Positions 8,573 through 20,444 of a stretch of 64,000 bases of DNA are shown one piece after another. Numbering within the stretch: the stretch's first letter is position 1; every line of letters starts with the position of its first letter. The stretch is from Sphingomonas hankookensis (lineage in GTDB: Bacteria > Pseudomonadota > Alphaproteobacteria > Sphingomonadales > Sphingomonadaceae): contig NZ_CP117025.1 in the NCBI RefSeq assembly GCF_028551275.1, positions 2,844,001 through 2,908,000 of the forward strand. Direction: 5' to 3'. Under the pieces are notes generated by a model, which worked only from the letters and a program-made list of their open reading frames with translations, made no database searches and was not told the origin of the DNA. Position numbers and translations under genes: made by a program.

Positions 8573-9810
8573 TCCTGGGCGCGGGGGTGATCGGCGTCAC
8601 CTCGGCATGGTATCTGGCCCAAGCGGGGCATGAGGTCGTGGTGATCGACCGGCAGGCCGGCCCGGCGCTGGAGACGAGCTTCGCCAATGCGGGCGAGATC
8701 TCGCCGGGCTATGCCTCGCCCTGGGCGGCGCCGGGCATTCCGGCCAAGGCGATGAAGTGGCTGTTCATGCAACACGCCCCGCTTATCCTGCGGCCGCAGA
8801 TGGACCTGGCGATGCTGCGCTGGCTGGTCGCGATGCTCGGCAACTGCAATGCGCGCGACTATGCGGTGAACAAGGGGCGCATGGTGCGGCTGGCCGAATA
8901 TAGCCGCGACAAGCTGATCGAACTGCGCGGCGCCACCGGCATTGCCTATGACGAGCGGTCGCAGGGCACGTTGCAGCTGTTCCGCGAGGAGAAGCAGCTG
9001 GCCGGGATCGACAAGGATATCGCGGTGCTGAAGGCCGATGGCGTCGCGTACGAAGTGCTCGACCGCGCGGGCTGTATCGCTGCCGAACCTGGGCTGGCGG
9101 GGAGCAATATTCCGCTGGCGGGCGGCTTGCGGTTGCCGGGCGACGAGACGGGCGACTGCTTCAAGTTCACCAACCGGCTGGCCAAGATGGCGGCGGCAGC
9201 GGGGGTCGAGTTCCGCATGGGCACGACGATCCGCCGGCTGGTCCGGCAGGGCGGCCGGATTGCGGGGGTCGAGACCGATGCGGGCATGGTGACGGGGGAC
9301 GCCTATCTGGTGGCGCTCGGCAGCTTTTCGCCGAAGCTGGTCCGGCCGCTGGGGCTGAAACTGCCGGTCTATCCGGTGAAGGGTTATTCGATCACGGTGC
9401 CGATCGTCGACGAGGGGCGCGCGCCGGTGTCGACGCTGCTCGACGAAAGCTACAAGGTCGCGATCACCCGGCTGGGCGACCGCATCCGCGTGGGTGGCAT
9501 GGCGGAGATTTCGGGGTTCAACAACGACCTGCCCGAAGCGCGGCGGGCGACGCTGGAATATTCGCTGGGCAGCCTGTTCCCCGGCGCGGGTGATACGTCG
9601 CGAGCGAGTTTCTGGAGCGGGCTCAGGCCGATGACGCCGGACAGTACGCCGGTGGTGGGGCCGACGAAGTTCGGCAACCTGTTCCTGAACACCGGACACG
9701 GCACGCTGGGGTGGACCATGGCATGCGGATCGGCGGCGGTGATCGCCGACCTGATGTCCGGCAGGCGCGCGGCGATCGAGACGGAGGATTTGTCGATCGC
9801 TCGGTATTGA
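8560..9810 (+). CDS. dadA: D-amino acid dehydrogenase (small subunit type) DadA
   Basis: 416 residues; the ATG at 8560 lies inside the end of alr. The N-terminal Rossmann motif [16 protein letters not shown] (3-18) binds FAD, and the C-terminal [15 protein letters not shown] matches the DadA flavin-domain end. It oxidises D-alanine and other D-amino acids to 2-oxo acids, passing electrons to the respiratory chain at the inner membrane. With alr it converts L-alanine to pyruvate. Confidence 0.93.
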   Translation: MRIVILGAGVIGVTSAWYLAQAGHEVVVIDRQAGPALETSFANAGEISPGYASPWAAPGIPAKAMKWLFMQHAPLILRPQMDLAMLRWLVAMLGNCNARDYAVNKGRMVRLAEYSRDKLIELRGATGIAYDERSQGTLQLFREEKQLAGIDKDIAVLKADGVAYEVLDRAGCIAAEPGLAGSNIPLAGGLRLPGDETGDCFKFTNRLAKMAAAAGVEFRMGTTIRRLVRQGGRIAGVETDAGMVTGDAYLVALGSFSPKLVRPLGLKLPVYPVKGYSITVPIVDEGRAPVSTLLDESYKVAITRLGDRIRVGGMAEISGFNNDLPEARRATLEYSLGSLFPGAGDTSRASFWSGLRPMTPDSTPVVGPTKFGNLFLNTGHGTLGWTMACGSAAVIADLMSGRRAAIETEDLSIARY

Positions 9811-9820
9811 GCCAAAGGCT

Positions 9821-9916
9821 CGTCATTCCCGCGAAGGCGGGAATCCATAGACGCTGACGTTAGGGAACGATTCGCAACCGCTGCGTATATGGATCCCCGC
9901 CTTCGCGGGGATGACG
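9821..9916. repeat. Dispersed inverted repeat, family 2 (cccgcgaaggcggg type)
   Basis: Head-to-head copies of cgtcattcccgcgaaggcgg and its inverse (ccgccttcgcggggatgacg) enclose about 45 bases. Related copies lie at 15509, 56006, 57064 and 61187, each between genes. Here it separates the convergent dadA and EAL genes and may help end transcription. Confidence 0.8.
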
Positions 9917-9929
9917 ATACTTGCGCCCC

Positions 9930-11948
9930 CTACCCCAGCAACGCCGTGAGCGCCGGCACCGTCAGCGGTTCGGCGCACAGGAATCCCTGGTACAGCTGAC
10001 ACCCCTCGGTCGCCAGCGCGTCGCGTTGGTCGACCGTTTCGACCCCTTCGGCGATCACCGTCAGGTCGAGCGAGCGGGCCATGTCGATGACGCCGCGCAC
10101 CACCACCCGGTCGCGGTGCGAGCCGACGATATCCTGCGTCAGCCGCCGGTCGAGCTTGAGATAGTCGAGCGGCAGCGCCTTGAGATAGGCGAGGCTGGAA
10201 TAGCCGGTGCCGAAATCGTCGATCGCGACGCGGCAGCCGGCCGCGCGCAGCGTCGCGAGCAGCCCCGCCGCCTCGCCCAGTTCGGCGATCAGCCCGCTCT
10301 CGGTAATCTCCACGGTCAGCCGGTCGCGCGGAAAGCCGCTGTCGTCGGCGGCGGCGAGCAAGGTTTCGGCAAAGTCGGGCTGCGCGACATCCTCCGCCGT
10401 GACGTTGATCGACAGGCGCAGGCGCGAGAGCGGCGCGTCCCAGCCGGCGGCGATGCGCATCGCAAGATGCTGGACATGCGCCGACAACACCCCCGCCAGC
10501 CGGGCATGGGTCGCGGCGGCGAACAGCAGTTCGGCACCCAGTTCGCCGCGTTCGGGATGGTCCCAGCGTGCCAGCGCCTCGACCCCGACGATGCGGCCGG
10601 CGAGCAGGTCGACCTGCGGCTGGAAGCGGATCGCGATCTCCCCCCGGTCGATCGCGCGATGCACCTCGCCGGCAAGGACGTCGGCGCCGTCCGCGGCCAG
10701 CGGCCCCTGCGCATCATCGGCCCGCGCACCGGGCAGCTCGCCCTCGACCCGGCGGATCAGCTGGTCGCCGCTCTCGCCCGGCGCGGCCACGCCGCATGCC
10801 TGGCGCAGTCCCAGCGTCACCATGCCGCTGCCCGCGACGAACGGACGCGCCAGCGCCTGCCGCAGCGCCTCCTCCAGCCCTTCGTCATTGCCGTGCGGCA
10901 GCAGCACGCCGAATTCGGTCCCGCCCAGCCGGGCCAGCGCCGCGCGGGCGACGCCGGCATCGCGCACCGCCTGTTCGATGCGGCGTTCGACGGCACGCAA
11001 CAGCGTGTCGCCGACCACCCGCCCCTGTTGCCGGTTGATCGGATCGATCCCGGCGATGGCGAGCACGCGGATGCCGGGGCGCTCACCCCCCTCGATCCGG
11101 CGGTCGAGCCAGCGCTGCGCCCCGGCATGGTCGCGCACCGACCCCAGCGCCTCGCGCACCACCGCGCCGATATCGCCGACGCGCGCCAATGGTTCGATCA
11201 GCGCGTGCAACCGCCCGCTATGCGCATCCCGCGCGACATGCTGCACCACCCGCCCCAGCCCCGGCAGGTCATGGGCGAAGGCGGTGGCGGGCAGGTTGTC
11301 GGTCAATCGCCGGATCGCCGCCAGCGCGATCCGCCGCCCGTCCGGCCCCAGCGCACGGAGCAGCGCGCGCGGGTCGCTCGATTCGGCAAAGCCGGTCGCC
11401 TCCGCCAGCGCGGGCGTCAGTTGCAGCGAGCCGCGTTCGGCATCGTGCCGCCAGCCAAGCGGCGCGCCCGCCCCGGCGGTCGGATCATGCCAGCCGCCGC
11501 CCATGCGGACGACATGGCGTTCGGCGGAGCGCACCGCCTGCAACAACACCTCGCTGCCGATCGGGCTGACCAGCAGATGCGTCGCGCCGGCGTCGTGCAG
11601 CGCGCCCAGCCGGTCGACATCGCCGCGCGACACCAGCACCAGCAGCGCGTCGCCATGGCCGGCGATGCGGGCGAGTTCGGCGGTGGCGGCGATTCCTTCG
11701 TCGATCGCGCCGCGCGCATCGACGATGGCGATGGCAGTCCCGCTGGCGGCAACGCGCTGACGTAGCCCGTCCGACCGGCGTGCGGCGACGACCCGCCAGC
11801 CGGCGCGCGAGAGGATCGCGGCGAGTTCGTCACGCTGTCGAGACGACAGCACGAACAGCGCGCGCTGCTGCGCCGCATCGTGGCCGGTCCATGCGGTCAA
11901 ATCCCACCCATGGGCGCGGACAATATGGAGACATTGGGGCGGCGGCAA
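9930..11948 (-). CDS. EAL-domain c-di-GMP phosphodiesterase with degenerate GGDEF and receiver-like domains
   Basis: 672 codons from a TTG at 11948; the start is uncertain and a TTG near 11897 is possible. Residues about 30-140 look like a response-receiver fold (IAIVDARG, then GATHLLVSPIGS where KP is expected), probably a pseudo-receiver. A GGDEF-like region follows (about 290-400) with GGTEF at 342-346 in place of GG(D/E)EF, so diguanylate cyclase activity is unlikely. The EAL domain (430-672) keeps EAL at 457-459, Asn515 of NVT, Glu547 of VEITES, DDFGTGYSS at 577-585, Lys598 and AEGVET at 633-638, so c-di-GMP hydrolysis is expected. No membrane segment was seen. It is divergent from moaA. 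Confidence 0.88.
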   Translation of the reverse strand: MPPPQCLHIVRAHGWDLTAWTGHDAAQQRALFVLSSRQRDELAAILSRAGWRVVAARRSDGLRQRVAASGTAIAIVDARGAIDEGIAATAELARIAGHGDALLVLVSRGDVDRLGALHDAGATHLLVSPIGSEVLLQAVRSAERHVVRMGGGWHDPTAGAGAPLGWRHDAERGSLQLTPALAEATGFAESSDPRALLRALGPDGRRIALAAIRRLTDNLPATAFAHDLPGLGRVVQHVARDAHSGRLHALIEPLARVGDIGAVVREALGSVRDHAGAQRWLDRRIEGGERPGIRVLAIAGIDPINRQQGRVVGDTLLRAVERRIEQAVRDAGVARAALARLGGTEFGVLLPHGNDEGLEEALRQALARPFVAGSGMVTLGLRQACGVAAPGESGDQLIRRVEGELPGARADDAQGPLAADGADVLAGEVHRAIDRGEIAIRFQPQVDLLAGRIVGVEALARWDHPERGELGAELLFAAATHARLAGVLSAHVQHLAMRIAAGWDAPLSRLRLSINVTAEDVAQPDFAETLLAAADDSGFPRDRLTVEITESGLIAELGEAAGLLATLRAAGCRVAIDDFGTGYSSLAYLKALPLDYLKLDRRLTQDIVGSHRDRVVVRGVIDMARSLDLTVIAEGVETVDQRDALATEGCQLYQGFLCAEPLTVPALTALLG

Positions 11949-11993
11949 TGGACACCTTGTATGGTCCGTTCGGGCACCTTAGCTTGGTCGGCA

Positions 11994-12992
11994 ATGTCCT
12001 GCGCCCCCTCCCTGATCGACGCGCATGGCCGCACCATCCGCTATCTGCGCATATCGGTGACCGACCGGTGCGACCTGCGCTGCCGATACTGCATGGCGGA
12101 GGCGATGACCTTCCTGCCCCGTTCGAAGGTGCTGAGCCTGGAGGAGATCGCACTGATCGCCGAGCGGTTCGTGGCGCGCGGGATCGACAAGATCCGCCTG
12201 TCGGGTGGCGAGCCGCTGGTCCGGCGCGGTGTGACCGAACTGTGCCAGCGGCTCGGCCGGATGATCGGGGGCGGCCTGTCCGAACTGACCATGACGACCA
12301 ACGCCACGCGGTTGCGCGAACATGCGCCGGCGCTGGCCGATGCCGGCATCCGGCGGATCAACGTCAGCCTCGATAGCCTCGACCCTGAAATCTTCCGCTA
12401 TGTCACTCGCCACGGCGATGTCGCGCAGGTGCTGGACGGCATCGCCGCCGCACGCGACGCGGGCATGGCGATCAAGATCAACATGGTGGTCCTGAAAGGG
12501 CTGAACGAGGACCATGTCGGCGACATGCTCGACTGGTGCGGGCGTGAGGGGCACGACCTGTCGCTGATCGAGACGATGCCGCTGGGCGCGATCGACGAGG
12601 ACCGCACCGACCGGTTCGTGCCGCTGACCCGCGTGTTCGACACGCTGTCGGACCGTTTCACCCTGACGCGCGACAGCCACCAGACCGGTGGGCCGGCACG
12701 CTATTGGCGGGTGGCCGAGCATGGCAACCGGCTGGGGCTGATCTCGCCGCTGACCGCCAATTTCTGCGCGGGATGCAACCGGGTGCGGCTGACGACCGAG
12801 GGCAAGCTGTACCTTTGCCTGGGCCATGACGACCATGTCGACCTGAAGGATGCGCTGCGCGAGGGCGGGATCGCGGCGGTCGATGCCGCGCTCGACGCCG
12901 CGCTGCCGCGCAAGCCGGCCGCGCACGACTTCCGCATCGAAACCGGGGCGGCGCCGGCCGTTGCCCGCCATATGAGTGTGACCGGCGGATGA
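11994..12992 (+). CDS. moaA: GTP 3',8-cyclase MoaA (molybdenum cofactor biosynthesis)
   Basis: 332 residues from ATG at 11994 (MSCAPSLIDAHGRTIRYLRI). This radical-SAM enzyme makes 3',8-cH2GTP, the first step to molybdopterin. The N-terminal cluster is Cys26-x3-Cys30-x2-Cys33; the C-terminal GTP-binding cluster is Cys258-x2-Cys261-x13-Cys275. The chain ends in Gly-Gly, the tail needed for activity. The open frame runs 38 codons further upstream, but only the chosen start fits. It overlaps nadK by ATGA. MoaC, its usual partner, is not in the window. Confidence 0.95.
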   Translation: MSCAPSLIDAHGRTIRYLRISVTDRCDLRCRYCMAEAMTFLPRSKVLSLEEIALIAERFVARGIDKIRLSGGEPLVRRGVTELCQRLGRMIGGGLSELTMTTNATRLREHAPALADAGIRRINVSLDSLDPEIFRYVTRHGDVAQVLDGIAAARDAGMAIKINMVVLKGLNEDHVGDMLDWCGREGHDLSLIETMPLGAIDEDRTDRFVPLTRVFDTLSDRFTLTRDSHQTGGPARYWRVAEHGNRLGLISPLTANFCAGCNRVRLTTEGKLYLCLGHDDHVDLKDALREGGIAAVDAALDAALPRKPAAHDFRIETGAAPAVARHMSVTGG

Positions 12993-13759
12993 CGACGCGC
13001 CTTGCCTTGCTGGCCTCCCCCACGCCGCAGGCGCGCGCGGCCGAGGAGACGCTGCGCGCCCGCTATGATTGGGCGGGGGTCGAGGATGCCGATTTGATCG
13101 TGGCGCTGGGTGGCGACGGGTTCCTGCTGCAGGTGCTGCACATGCTGCTGGAGCGCCGCAATACCGTGCCGGTGTTCGGCATGAACCTCGGCACGGTCGG
13201 GTTCCTGATGAACGAATGGCGCATGGACGAGCTGGACCGGCGGCTGGGCCGGGCCAAGCCGTTCCGCGTATCCCCGCTGACCATGACCGCGACCACGATG
13301 GACGGCGAGGTGCGCGTCCTGCCGGCGATCAACGAAGTCTCGCTGCTGCGCGAGACGCGGCAGACCGCCAAGCTGGAAGTGTCGCTCAACGACCGGGTGG
13401 TGATGCCCGAGCTGGTGTGCGACGGCATCCTGGCGGCCACGCCCGCCGGGTCGACCGCCTACAACCTGTCCGCGAACGGCCCGATCCTGCCGATGGGGTC
13501 CGGCATGCTGGCGCTGACGCCGATCAGCCCGTTCCGCCCGCGGCGCTGGCGGGGCGCGATCCTGCCCGACAAGGCGCGCATCACGCTGCGCGTATTGGAG
13601 CCCGACAAGCGCCCGGTATCGGCGGTTGCCGACCAGCGCGAGGTGCGCGACGTGGCGCAGGTCGATGTCGCGGTCGACCGGGTGCGCGACCTGACGCTGC
13701 TGTTCGATCCCGAACATGCGCTCGACGACCGCATCACGATGGAGCAGTTCGCCGGCTGA
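12989..13759 (+). CDS. nadK: NAD kinase
   Basis: 256 residues; the ATG at 12989 overlaps the moaA TGA, indicating translational coupling. It phosphorylates NAD to NADP. The diagnostic GGDG lies at 41-44, INEVSLLRE carries the NE motif, and ATPAGSTAYNLSANGPI is the conserved nucleotide-binding segment. The length is normal for the short bacterial enzyme. The moaA-nadK pairing has no obvious metabolic link. Confidence 0.93.
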   Translation: MTTRLALLASPTPQARAAEETLRARYDWAGVEDADLIVALGGDGFLLQVLHMLLERRNTVPVFGMNLGTVGFLMNEWRMDELDRRLGRAKPFRVSPLTMTATTMDGEVRVLPAINEVSLLRETRQTAKLEVSLNDRVVMPELVCDGILAATPAGSTAYNLSANGPILPMGSGMLALTPISPFRPRRWRGAILPDKARITLRVLEPDKRPVSAVADQREVRDVAQVDVAVDRVRDLTLLFDPEHALDDRITMEQFAG

Positions 13760-13827
13760 CGCGCAAAAAGTGAAATTAGGCGTTGCAAAGCCCGAATCCG
13801 CTGCTAAAGACGCGGCCTCGCAGTTGT

Positions 13828-13902
13828 TCCCTGATAGCTCAGCGGTAGAGCTCTCGACTGTTAATCGAGCGGCCGTAGGTTCGAATCCTACTCAGGGAGC
13901 CA
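13828..13902 (+). tRNA. tRNA-Asn (GUU)
   Basis: A full cloverleaf with encoded CCA: acceptor tccctga (13828-13834) pairs with tcaggga (13892-13898), discriminator G, CCA at 13900-13902. The anticodon arm is ctcga-ctgttaa-tcgag, giving GTT. The T-arm has gttcgaatc. Length 75 nt, no intron. Confidence 0.97.
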
Positions 13903-13908
13903 GCGACA

Positions 13909-13942
13909 CCCCCGGAAATTGTTGGATTTTCCCTTCCGGGGG
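13909..13942. other. Hairpin just after tRNA-Asn
   Basis: cccccggaa (13909-13917) pairs perfectly with ttccggggg (13934-13942), seven bases after the tRNA CCA. There is no clear T-run on either side; it may be a processing or termination structure for the tRNA, or act for the convergent membrane protein gene. Confidence 0.5.
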
Positions 13943-13951
13943 CGGGCCCGT

Positions 13952-14368
13952 TTACGGCCGTCGCGGCATCGCGCTGCTTTGCGGGCGACAGCCGAATGCC
14001 TGGAACATATCGGCCAGATCGTCCCGTCGCGGGGTAGCGCGCAACAGCTCGCCTTCGATCACCGCACAGCGCCGGTCATTATCCCGCGCCATCGTTCGCG
14101 CCGCGAAGAACAGCTGCCCGGCGAACAGCACCGTCATCGCCGCCGTCCCGAAAAACGCGCCGCGCGCCACCTGTCGCACCACCGCGCTATGCGCCCGGTG
14201 CGAACGCTCCAGCGTCAGGATGACCAGAAAGGCGCAGACGCCGCAGCGGGCGAGCGCGACGGCATCGGCATAGCGGATCAGCGGCGCGCTGAACCACGCC
14301 AGCGCGAGCAACCCGATGCCATAGCCCCAATAGATGCGTCCGATATCGTCGTTCGTGCTATCGGCCAT
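13952..14368 (-). CDS. Small integral membrane protein of unknown function
   Basis: 138 residues from ATG at 14368 (MADSTNDDIGRIYWGYG), with a G-rich stretch upstream. Three hydrophobic segments are visible: YGIGLLALAWFSAPLI, VALARCGVCAFLVILTL and GTAAMTVLFAGQLFFAA, with a soluble C-terminus of about 40 residues. The family is not recognised. An upstream extension of the frame by 40 codons is possible but looks non-coding. It stands alone, convergent with the tRNA. Confidence 0.6.
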   Translation of the reverse strand: MADSTNDDIGRIYWGYGIGLLALAWFSAPLIRYADAVALARCGVCAFLVILTLERSHRAHSAVVRQVARGAFFGTAAMTVLFAGQLFFAARTMARDNDRRCAVIEGELLRATPRRDDLADMFQAFGCRPQSSAMPRRP

Positions 14369-14621
14369 TCCTGCCCCCGCATCGCGTCCCGAAGGCAGCG
14401 TATCGACAACCACCCGCGAACGCGACCCCAGCCCAGCCTCGTCTTGTGGCGGCGGCAGCCCGCCCTGTATGCAATGCGAACAGGTCATCGTTCAGCCGCC
14501 GCTAATCTCAACTCGTGCACGGTCCGTCGGTCCGTCCCACGGACCCGAACCGGCGACCGTTCGTTGAAATGGCAGGAAGACACGCCATCGGTCGGGAACC
14601 ATGGCGGCATTGGAGAAACTG

Positions 14622-15233
14622 ATGTTGCTGCACCCTATGTCCCGTGCCCGCCTTCGCGCGATCGGCGCCACCTTGGTCGGGGCGCTCGCGCTCGCGGCCT
14701 GCGCCACGCCTACCCCCTATCAGCCCGCGTCGGGTTCGGGCTTCTATCGCAATGGCTATAGCGACCAGCAGATCGAGCCGAACCGCTACCAGGTCAGCTT
14801 TTCGGGCAACAGCCTGACGTCGCGCGAGACGGTCGAGCGGTATCTGCTGTACCGCGCCGCGCAGCTGACGCTGGAGCGCGGCTATGACTATTTCATCATG
14901 GCCGATCGCGACACCAATCTGCGTAGCCGGACCTATTCGACGCCGGGTGTCGGTGGCTTCGGCGGATGGGGTGCGGGCTTTGGCTGGGGCGGCTGGGGCC
15001 CGGCATGGCGCTATCGCAGTCCGGCGTTCGGCTGGCGTACCTGGGACCCGTTCTGGGGCGATCCGTTCTTCGACCGCTCGGTCGATATCCGCACCGTCGA
15101 CAAGTATGAGGCGATGGCGGAAATCGTGCTGGGTCGCGGTCCGAAGCCCGCCAACAATGTCCGCGCCTTCGACGCCCGCGCGGTGTTGCAGAGCCTGGGG
15201 CCGAGCGTGATGGAGCCGGAACCGCGCCGGTAA
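14622..15233 (+). CDS. CC0125/CC1285-family lipoprotein
   Basis: 203 residues from ATG at 14622, preceded by ggag at good spacing. The signal sequence ends in the lipobox LALAAC (lipidated Cys27). The mature part has NGYSDQQIEPNRYQVSF and RETVERYLLYRAAQLTLERG, features of the alphaproteobacterial CC0125/CC1285 lipoproteins, followed by a Gly/Trp-rich stretch (about 110-140). The role is unknown; an envelope location is expected. It is followed directly by a strong terminator, so it is monocistronic. Confidence 0.82.
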   Translation: MLLHPMSRARLRAIGATLVGALALAACATPTPYQPASGSGFYRNGYSDQQIEPNRYQVSFSGNSLTSRETVERYLLYRAAQLTLERGYDYFIMADRDTNLRSRTYSTPGVGGFGGWGAGFGWGGWGPAWRYRSPAFGWRTWDPFWGDPFFDRSVDIRTVDKYEAMAEIVLGRGPKPANNVRAFDARAVLQSLGPSVMEPEPRR

Positions 15234-15256
15234 CGTAAGCTACCGGCTGAATGCGG

Positions 15257-15296
15257 AAAGGCCGCCGTTCCTGATGGGGAGCGGCGGCCTTTTTCG
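15257..15296 (+). terminator. Rho-independent terminator of the CC0125-type lipoprotein gene
   Basis: aggccgccg (15259-15267) pairs with cggcggcct (15282-15290) and is followed by a run of Ts (15290-15294). Confidence 0.9.
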
Positions 15297-15368
15297 TTGT
15301 GCCCGTATCATGTCGCTCCAACTCAAGCTGGGGACAGTTGCGATACTAGCGGCGCCACCAGCCGTCAT

Positions 15369-15455
15369 CGTCACCCCGGACTTGATCCGGGGTCCCGCTT
15401 CTTTGCCGGCGTGGAAGAAAAAGAAGCGGGACCCCGGGTCAAGCCCGGGGTGACC
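15369..15455. repeat. Dispersed inverted repeat, family 1 (paired copy)
   Basis: Two copies of the caccccgg-acttgatccgggg / gggtcaagcccggggtga unit face each other across about 20 bases. It is the same family as at 4203, 20611, 51392 and 55730. It lies in the 314-bp gap between the lipoprotein gene and secA, which holds no gene. Confidence 0.8.
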
Positions 15456-15508
15456 GGGGGGAGCGTTGGGTCACCAACAGACGACCGGGACTTCGCCTAG
15501 CTGACAAA

Positions 15509-15588
15509 CGTATCCCCGCGCAGGCGGGGATCCAGAGCCGCAAGCGCCATCGCCCGTAACCCTGGATCCCCGCCTGCGCGGGGATACG
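15509..15588. repeat. Dispersed inverted repeat, family 2
   Basis: cgtatccccgcgcaggcggg and its inverse enclose a loop containing gatccagagccgcaagcg, which is also found inside the copy at 57064. It ends 23 bases before the secA stop codon. Confidence 0.8.
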
Positions 15589-15610
15589 TCTTTCGCGGTC
15601 GAGGTAGTGG

Positions 15611-18358
<2,748 letters not shown>

Positions 18359-18447
18359 GGGCGAATTTCCTTGAAACTACGGGAAGCGCGCCGCGATGCG
18401 TTCGCCGGCTGCGCTGGAATAAGGGGTCGGACGGGCGCGGGTGCGCG

Positions 18448-18762
18448 CTATTCGTGGGTGCGCAGCGTGCGTGCGCGGACCGCGACATGGGGCGCGGGCG
18501 TCAGGAACAGCGGATGCGGATCGCGTACCAACGGCTGTAGCGGACGGGCGGTCGCGGCCGATCCGGCCTCCACCACGGCGACCGCGATCTGCCCGGCAAC
18601 GGCCTGCGCCTGTGCGACCTGCCGCGCATTCGCGACTCCCACGCCGGGCAGCAGGCCGGTCAGGCCCGTCAGCAGCGCGGAGAGGAACAGCAGCAAACGC
18701 AAGCGATACGTCCAGACGGTTTGGTTTCGCGACAGGATGCCGGCCGCAGTCGCGCGAGACAT
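18448..18762 (-). CDS. Small hypothetical protein with one hydrophobic segment
   Basis: 104 residues (MSRATAAGILSRNQTVWTYR...). A single hydrophobic stretch LRLLLFLSALLTGLTGLLPG (about 22-41) could be a membrane anchor or a late signal sequence, followed by an Ala/Pro-rich tail. No strong ribosome site is visible before the ATG, and the family is not recognised, so a non-coding stretch is possible. It lies on the secA strand between secA and the TonB_C gene. Confidence 0.4.
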   Translation of the reverse strand: MSRATAAGILSRNQTVWTYRLRLLLFLSALLTGLTGLLPGVGVANARQVAQAQAVAGQIAVAVVEAGSAATARPLQPLVRDPHPLFLTPAPHVAVRARTLRTHE

Positions 18763-18798
18763 AGGGAATGGGTGGCCCGGCGTCCAGACGCGGTCGAT

Positions 18799-19167
18799 CT
18801 ACTTGTCGGAAGAGCGGCCCGGCAATTTCCACCGCATCTCACGCTGCCAAACGCCCGCTACGGCCTTTCCATCCGCGTCACGCGCCGGCTTGAATCGCAA
18901 CCGCGTCACCAGTCCGCGACAGGTCGCCTGATCCAACGAAGCGCCGGCCGACTCGAGGATACGGCACCCTTCAACCCTTCCCCGCCGGTCGACATCGATC
19001 GCGAACTTCACGACACCTTCTTCGCCCCGCCGAAGCGCCACCTCCGGATAATCGTCGCCGGTCAACCATGTGGCGGCACCGATCCTTTCGGGTGGTGTCT
19101 GTGCGCAAACCCCGCCACCCCAACAAAGCGTTGCAACCGCCGCGCCCATGCGTAGGAACCGTCGCAT
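18799..19167 (-). CDS. Short exported protein with a TonB C-terminal domain
   Basis: 122 residues from ATG at 19167, preceded by an AGGGGG site; a GTG two codons earlier is less likely. An N-terminal signal-like segment (MRRFLRMGAAVATLCWGGGVCAQ) is followed by a TonB_C fold: EGVVKFAIDVDRRGRVEGCRI, LDQATCRGLVTRLRFKPARDADG. The two Cys in the domain occupy the spots often seen in sphingomonad TonB_C proteins. The long proline-rich spacer of a working TonB is absent, so energy transduction to receptors is doubtful; it may be a periplasmic TonB-fold protein. Divergent from argJ. Confidence 0.75.
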   Translation of the reverse strand: MRRFLRMGAAVATLCWGGGVCAQTPPERIGAATWLTGDDYPEVALRRGEEGVVKFAIDVDRRGRVEGCRILESAGASLDQATCRGLVTRLRFKPARDADGKAVAGVWQREMRWKLPGRSSDK

Positions 19168-19217
19168 TGCCACCCCCTGCCCCGAACCCGGCGCAGGCTA
19201 GACCGGACCCTGCGACC

Positions 19218-20444
19218 ATGTCGACTGCCACATCCCCGCTCGCCACGCCGTTTCCCGCGCTGCCGCCGATCGGAGGCGTGACGCTGCGCGTCGCGCGGGC
19301 GCGGTACAAGAATTGGGACCGGTGCGACCTGACCTTCGTGACGCTGGCCGAGGGGACGGCGGTCGCCGGCGTACTGACCAACAGCAAATGCCCCTCGCCC
19401 GAGGTGGAATGGTGCCGTCGCGCGCTGGTGCTGGGCCGGGCGCGGGCGCTGGTGGTCAATGCCGGCAACTCCAACGCCTTTACCGGCGACCGGGGCCGTG
19501 CCGCGGTCGAAGCGATCGCGGCGCGCACCGCGCAGGCGATGGCATGCCAGCCGTCCGACGTGTTCGTCGCCTCGACCGGCGTGATCGGCGTGCCGCTGCC
19601 GATCGACAAGGCAGAAGCGGGCCTCGACGCCGCGTTCGTCGCCGAATCCTGTGGCTGGGAAGCGGTGGCCGAGACGATCGGCACGACCGACACCTTTACC
19701 AAGGGTGCGTTCACCACCGCCAGGATCGGCGACCGGACGGTCAAGCTGTCGGGCGTGATCAAGGGGTCGGGCATGATCGCGCCGGACATGGCGACGATGC
19801 TCGGCTTCATCTTCACCGATGCGGCGGTCGATCCGGCGTTCCTGCAAAGCGCGCTGGAGGCGGCCAACCGCCAGACCTTTTCGTGCATCACGGTCGATGG
19901 CGATACCTCGACCAGCGACACCGTGTTGGCCTTTGCCACCGGGGCGGCGGGGAATGCGCCGATCGCGTCGTTCGATGATGACGGGGCCGATGCGTTCGCG
20001 GCGGCGCTGCATGACCTGTGCCGGCAACTGGCGCATCTGGTGGTACGCGACGGCGAAGGCGCGACCAAGTTCATCGCCATTACCGTCGAAGGGGCCGAGA
20101 GCGACGGCAGCGCGCACCGCATCGCGATGAGCATCGCCAATTCGCCCTTGGTGAAGACTGCCATCGCGGGCGAAGATGCGAATTGGGGCCGTGTCGTCAT
20201 GGCGGTCGGCAAGGCGGGCGAACCGGCCGAGCGTGACAAGCTGTCGATCCGGTTCGGCACGACGCAGGTCGCCGAAGGCGGGCTGGCGGTAGCCGGTTAC
20301 GACGAAGCGCCGGTAGCGGCGCATCTGAAGGGTCAGGAGGTCGAGATCGGCGTCGACCTGCATCTGGGTGAAGGCCGCGCGACGGTGTGGACCTGCGACC
20401 TGACGCACGGCTATATTTCGATCAACGCCGATTATCGGAGCTGA
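19218..20444 (+). CDS. argJ: Bifunctional glutamate N-acetyltransferase / ornithine acetyltransferase ArgJ
   Basis: 408 residues from ATG at 19218 (MSTATSPLATPFPALPPIGG); the open frame upstream is not coding. ArgJ moves acetyl from acetylornithine to glutamate in arginine synthesis. The precursor self-cleaves before the Thr of APDMATMLGF, which is intact here, giving alpha and beta chains. The N-terminal VVNAGNSNAFTG and the C-terminal YISINADYRS are typical. No other arg gene is adjacent. Confidence 0.94.
   Translation: MSTATSPLATPFPALPPIGGVTLRVARARYKNWDRCDLTFVTLAEGTAVAGVLTNSKCPSPEVEWCRRALVLGRARALVVNAGNSNAFTGDRGRAAVEAIAARTAQAMACQPSDVFVASTGVIGVPLPIDKAEAGLDAAFVAESCGWEAVAETIGTTDTFTKGAFTTARIGDRTVKLSGVIKGSGMIAPDMATMLGFIFTDAAVDPAFLQSALEAANRQTFSCITVDGDTSTSDTVLAFATGAAGNAPIASFDDDGADAFAAALHDLCRQLAHLVVRDGEGATKFIAITVEGAESDGSAHRIAMSIANSPLVKTAIAGEDANWGRVVMAVGKAGEPAERDKLSIRFGTTQVAEGGLAVAGYDEAPVAAHLKGQEVEIGVDLHLGEGRATVWTCDLTHGYISINADYRS

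Noticed and set aside
13828..13902. tRNA-Asn as an integration site for a genomic island
   Set aside because: No integrase, no partial tRNA copy and no change in gene content were seen on either side.
15369..15588. CRISPR-like array in the secA gap
   Set aside because: The units are inverted palindromes of two different families, not direct repeats with regular unique spacers, and no cas genes are present.
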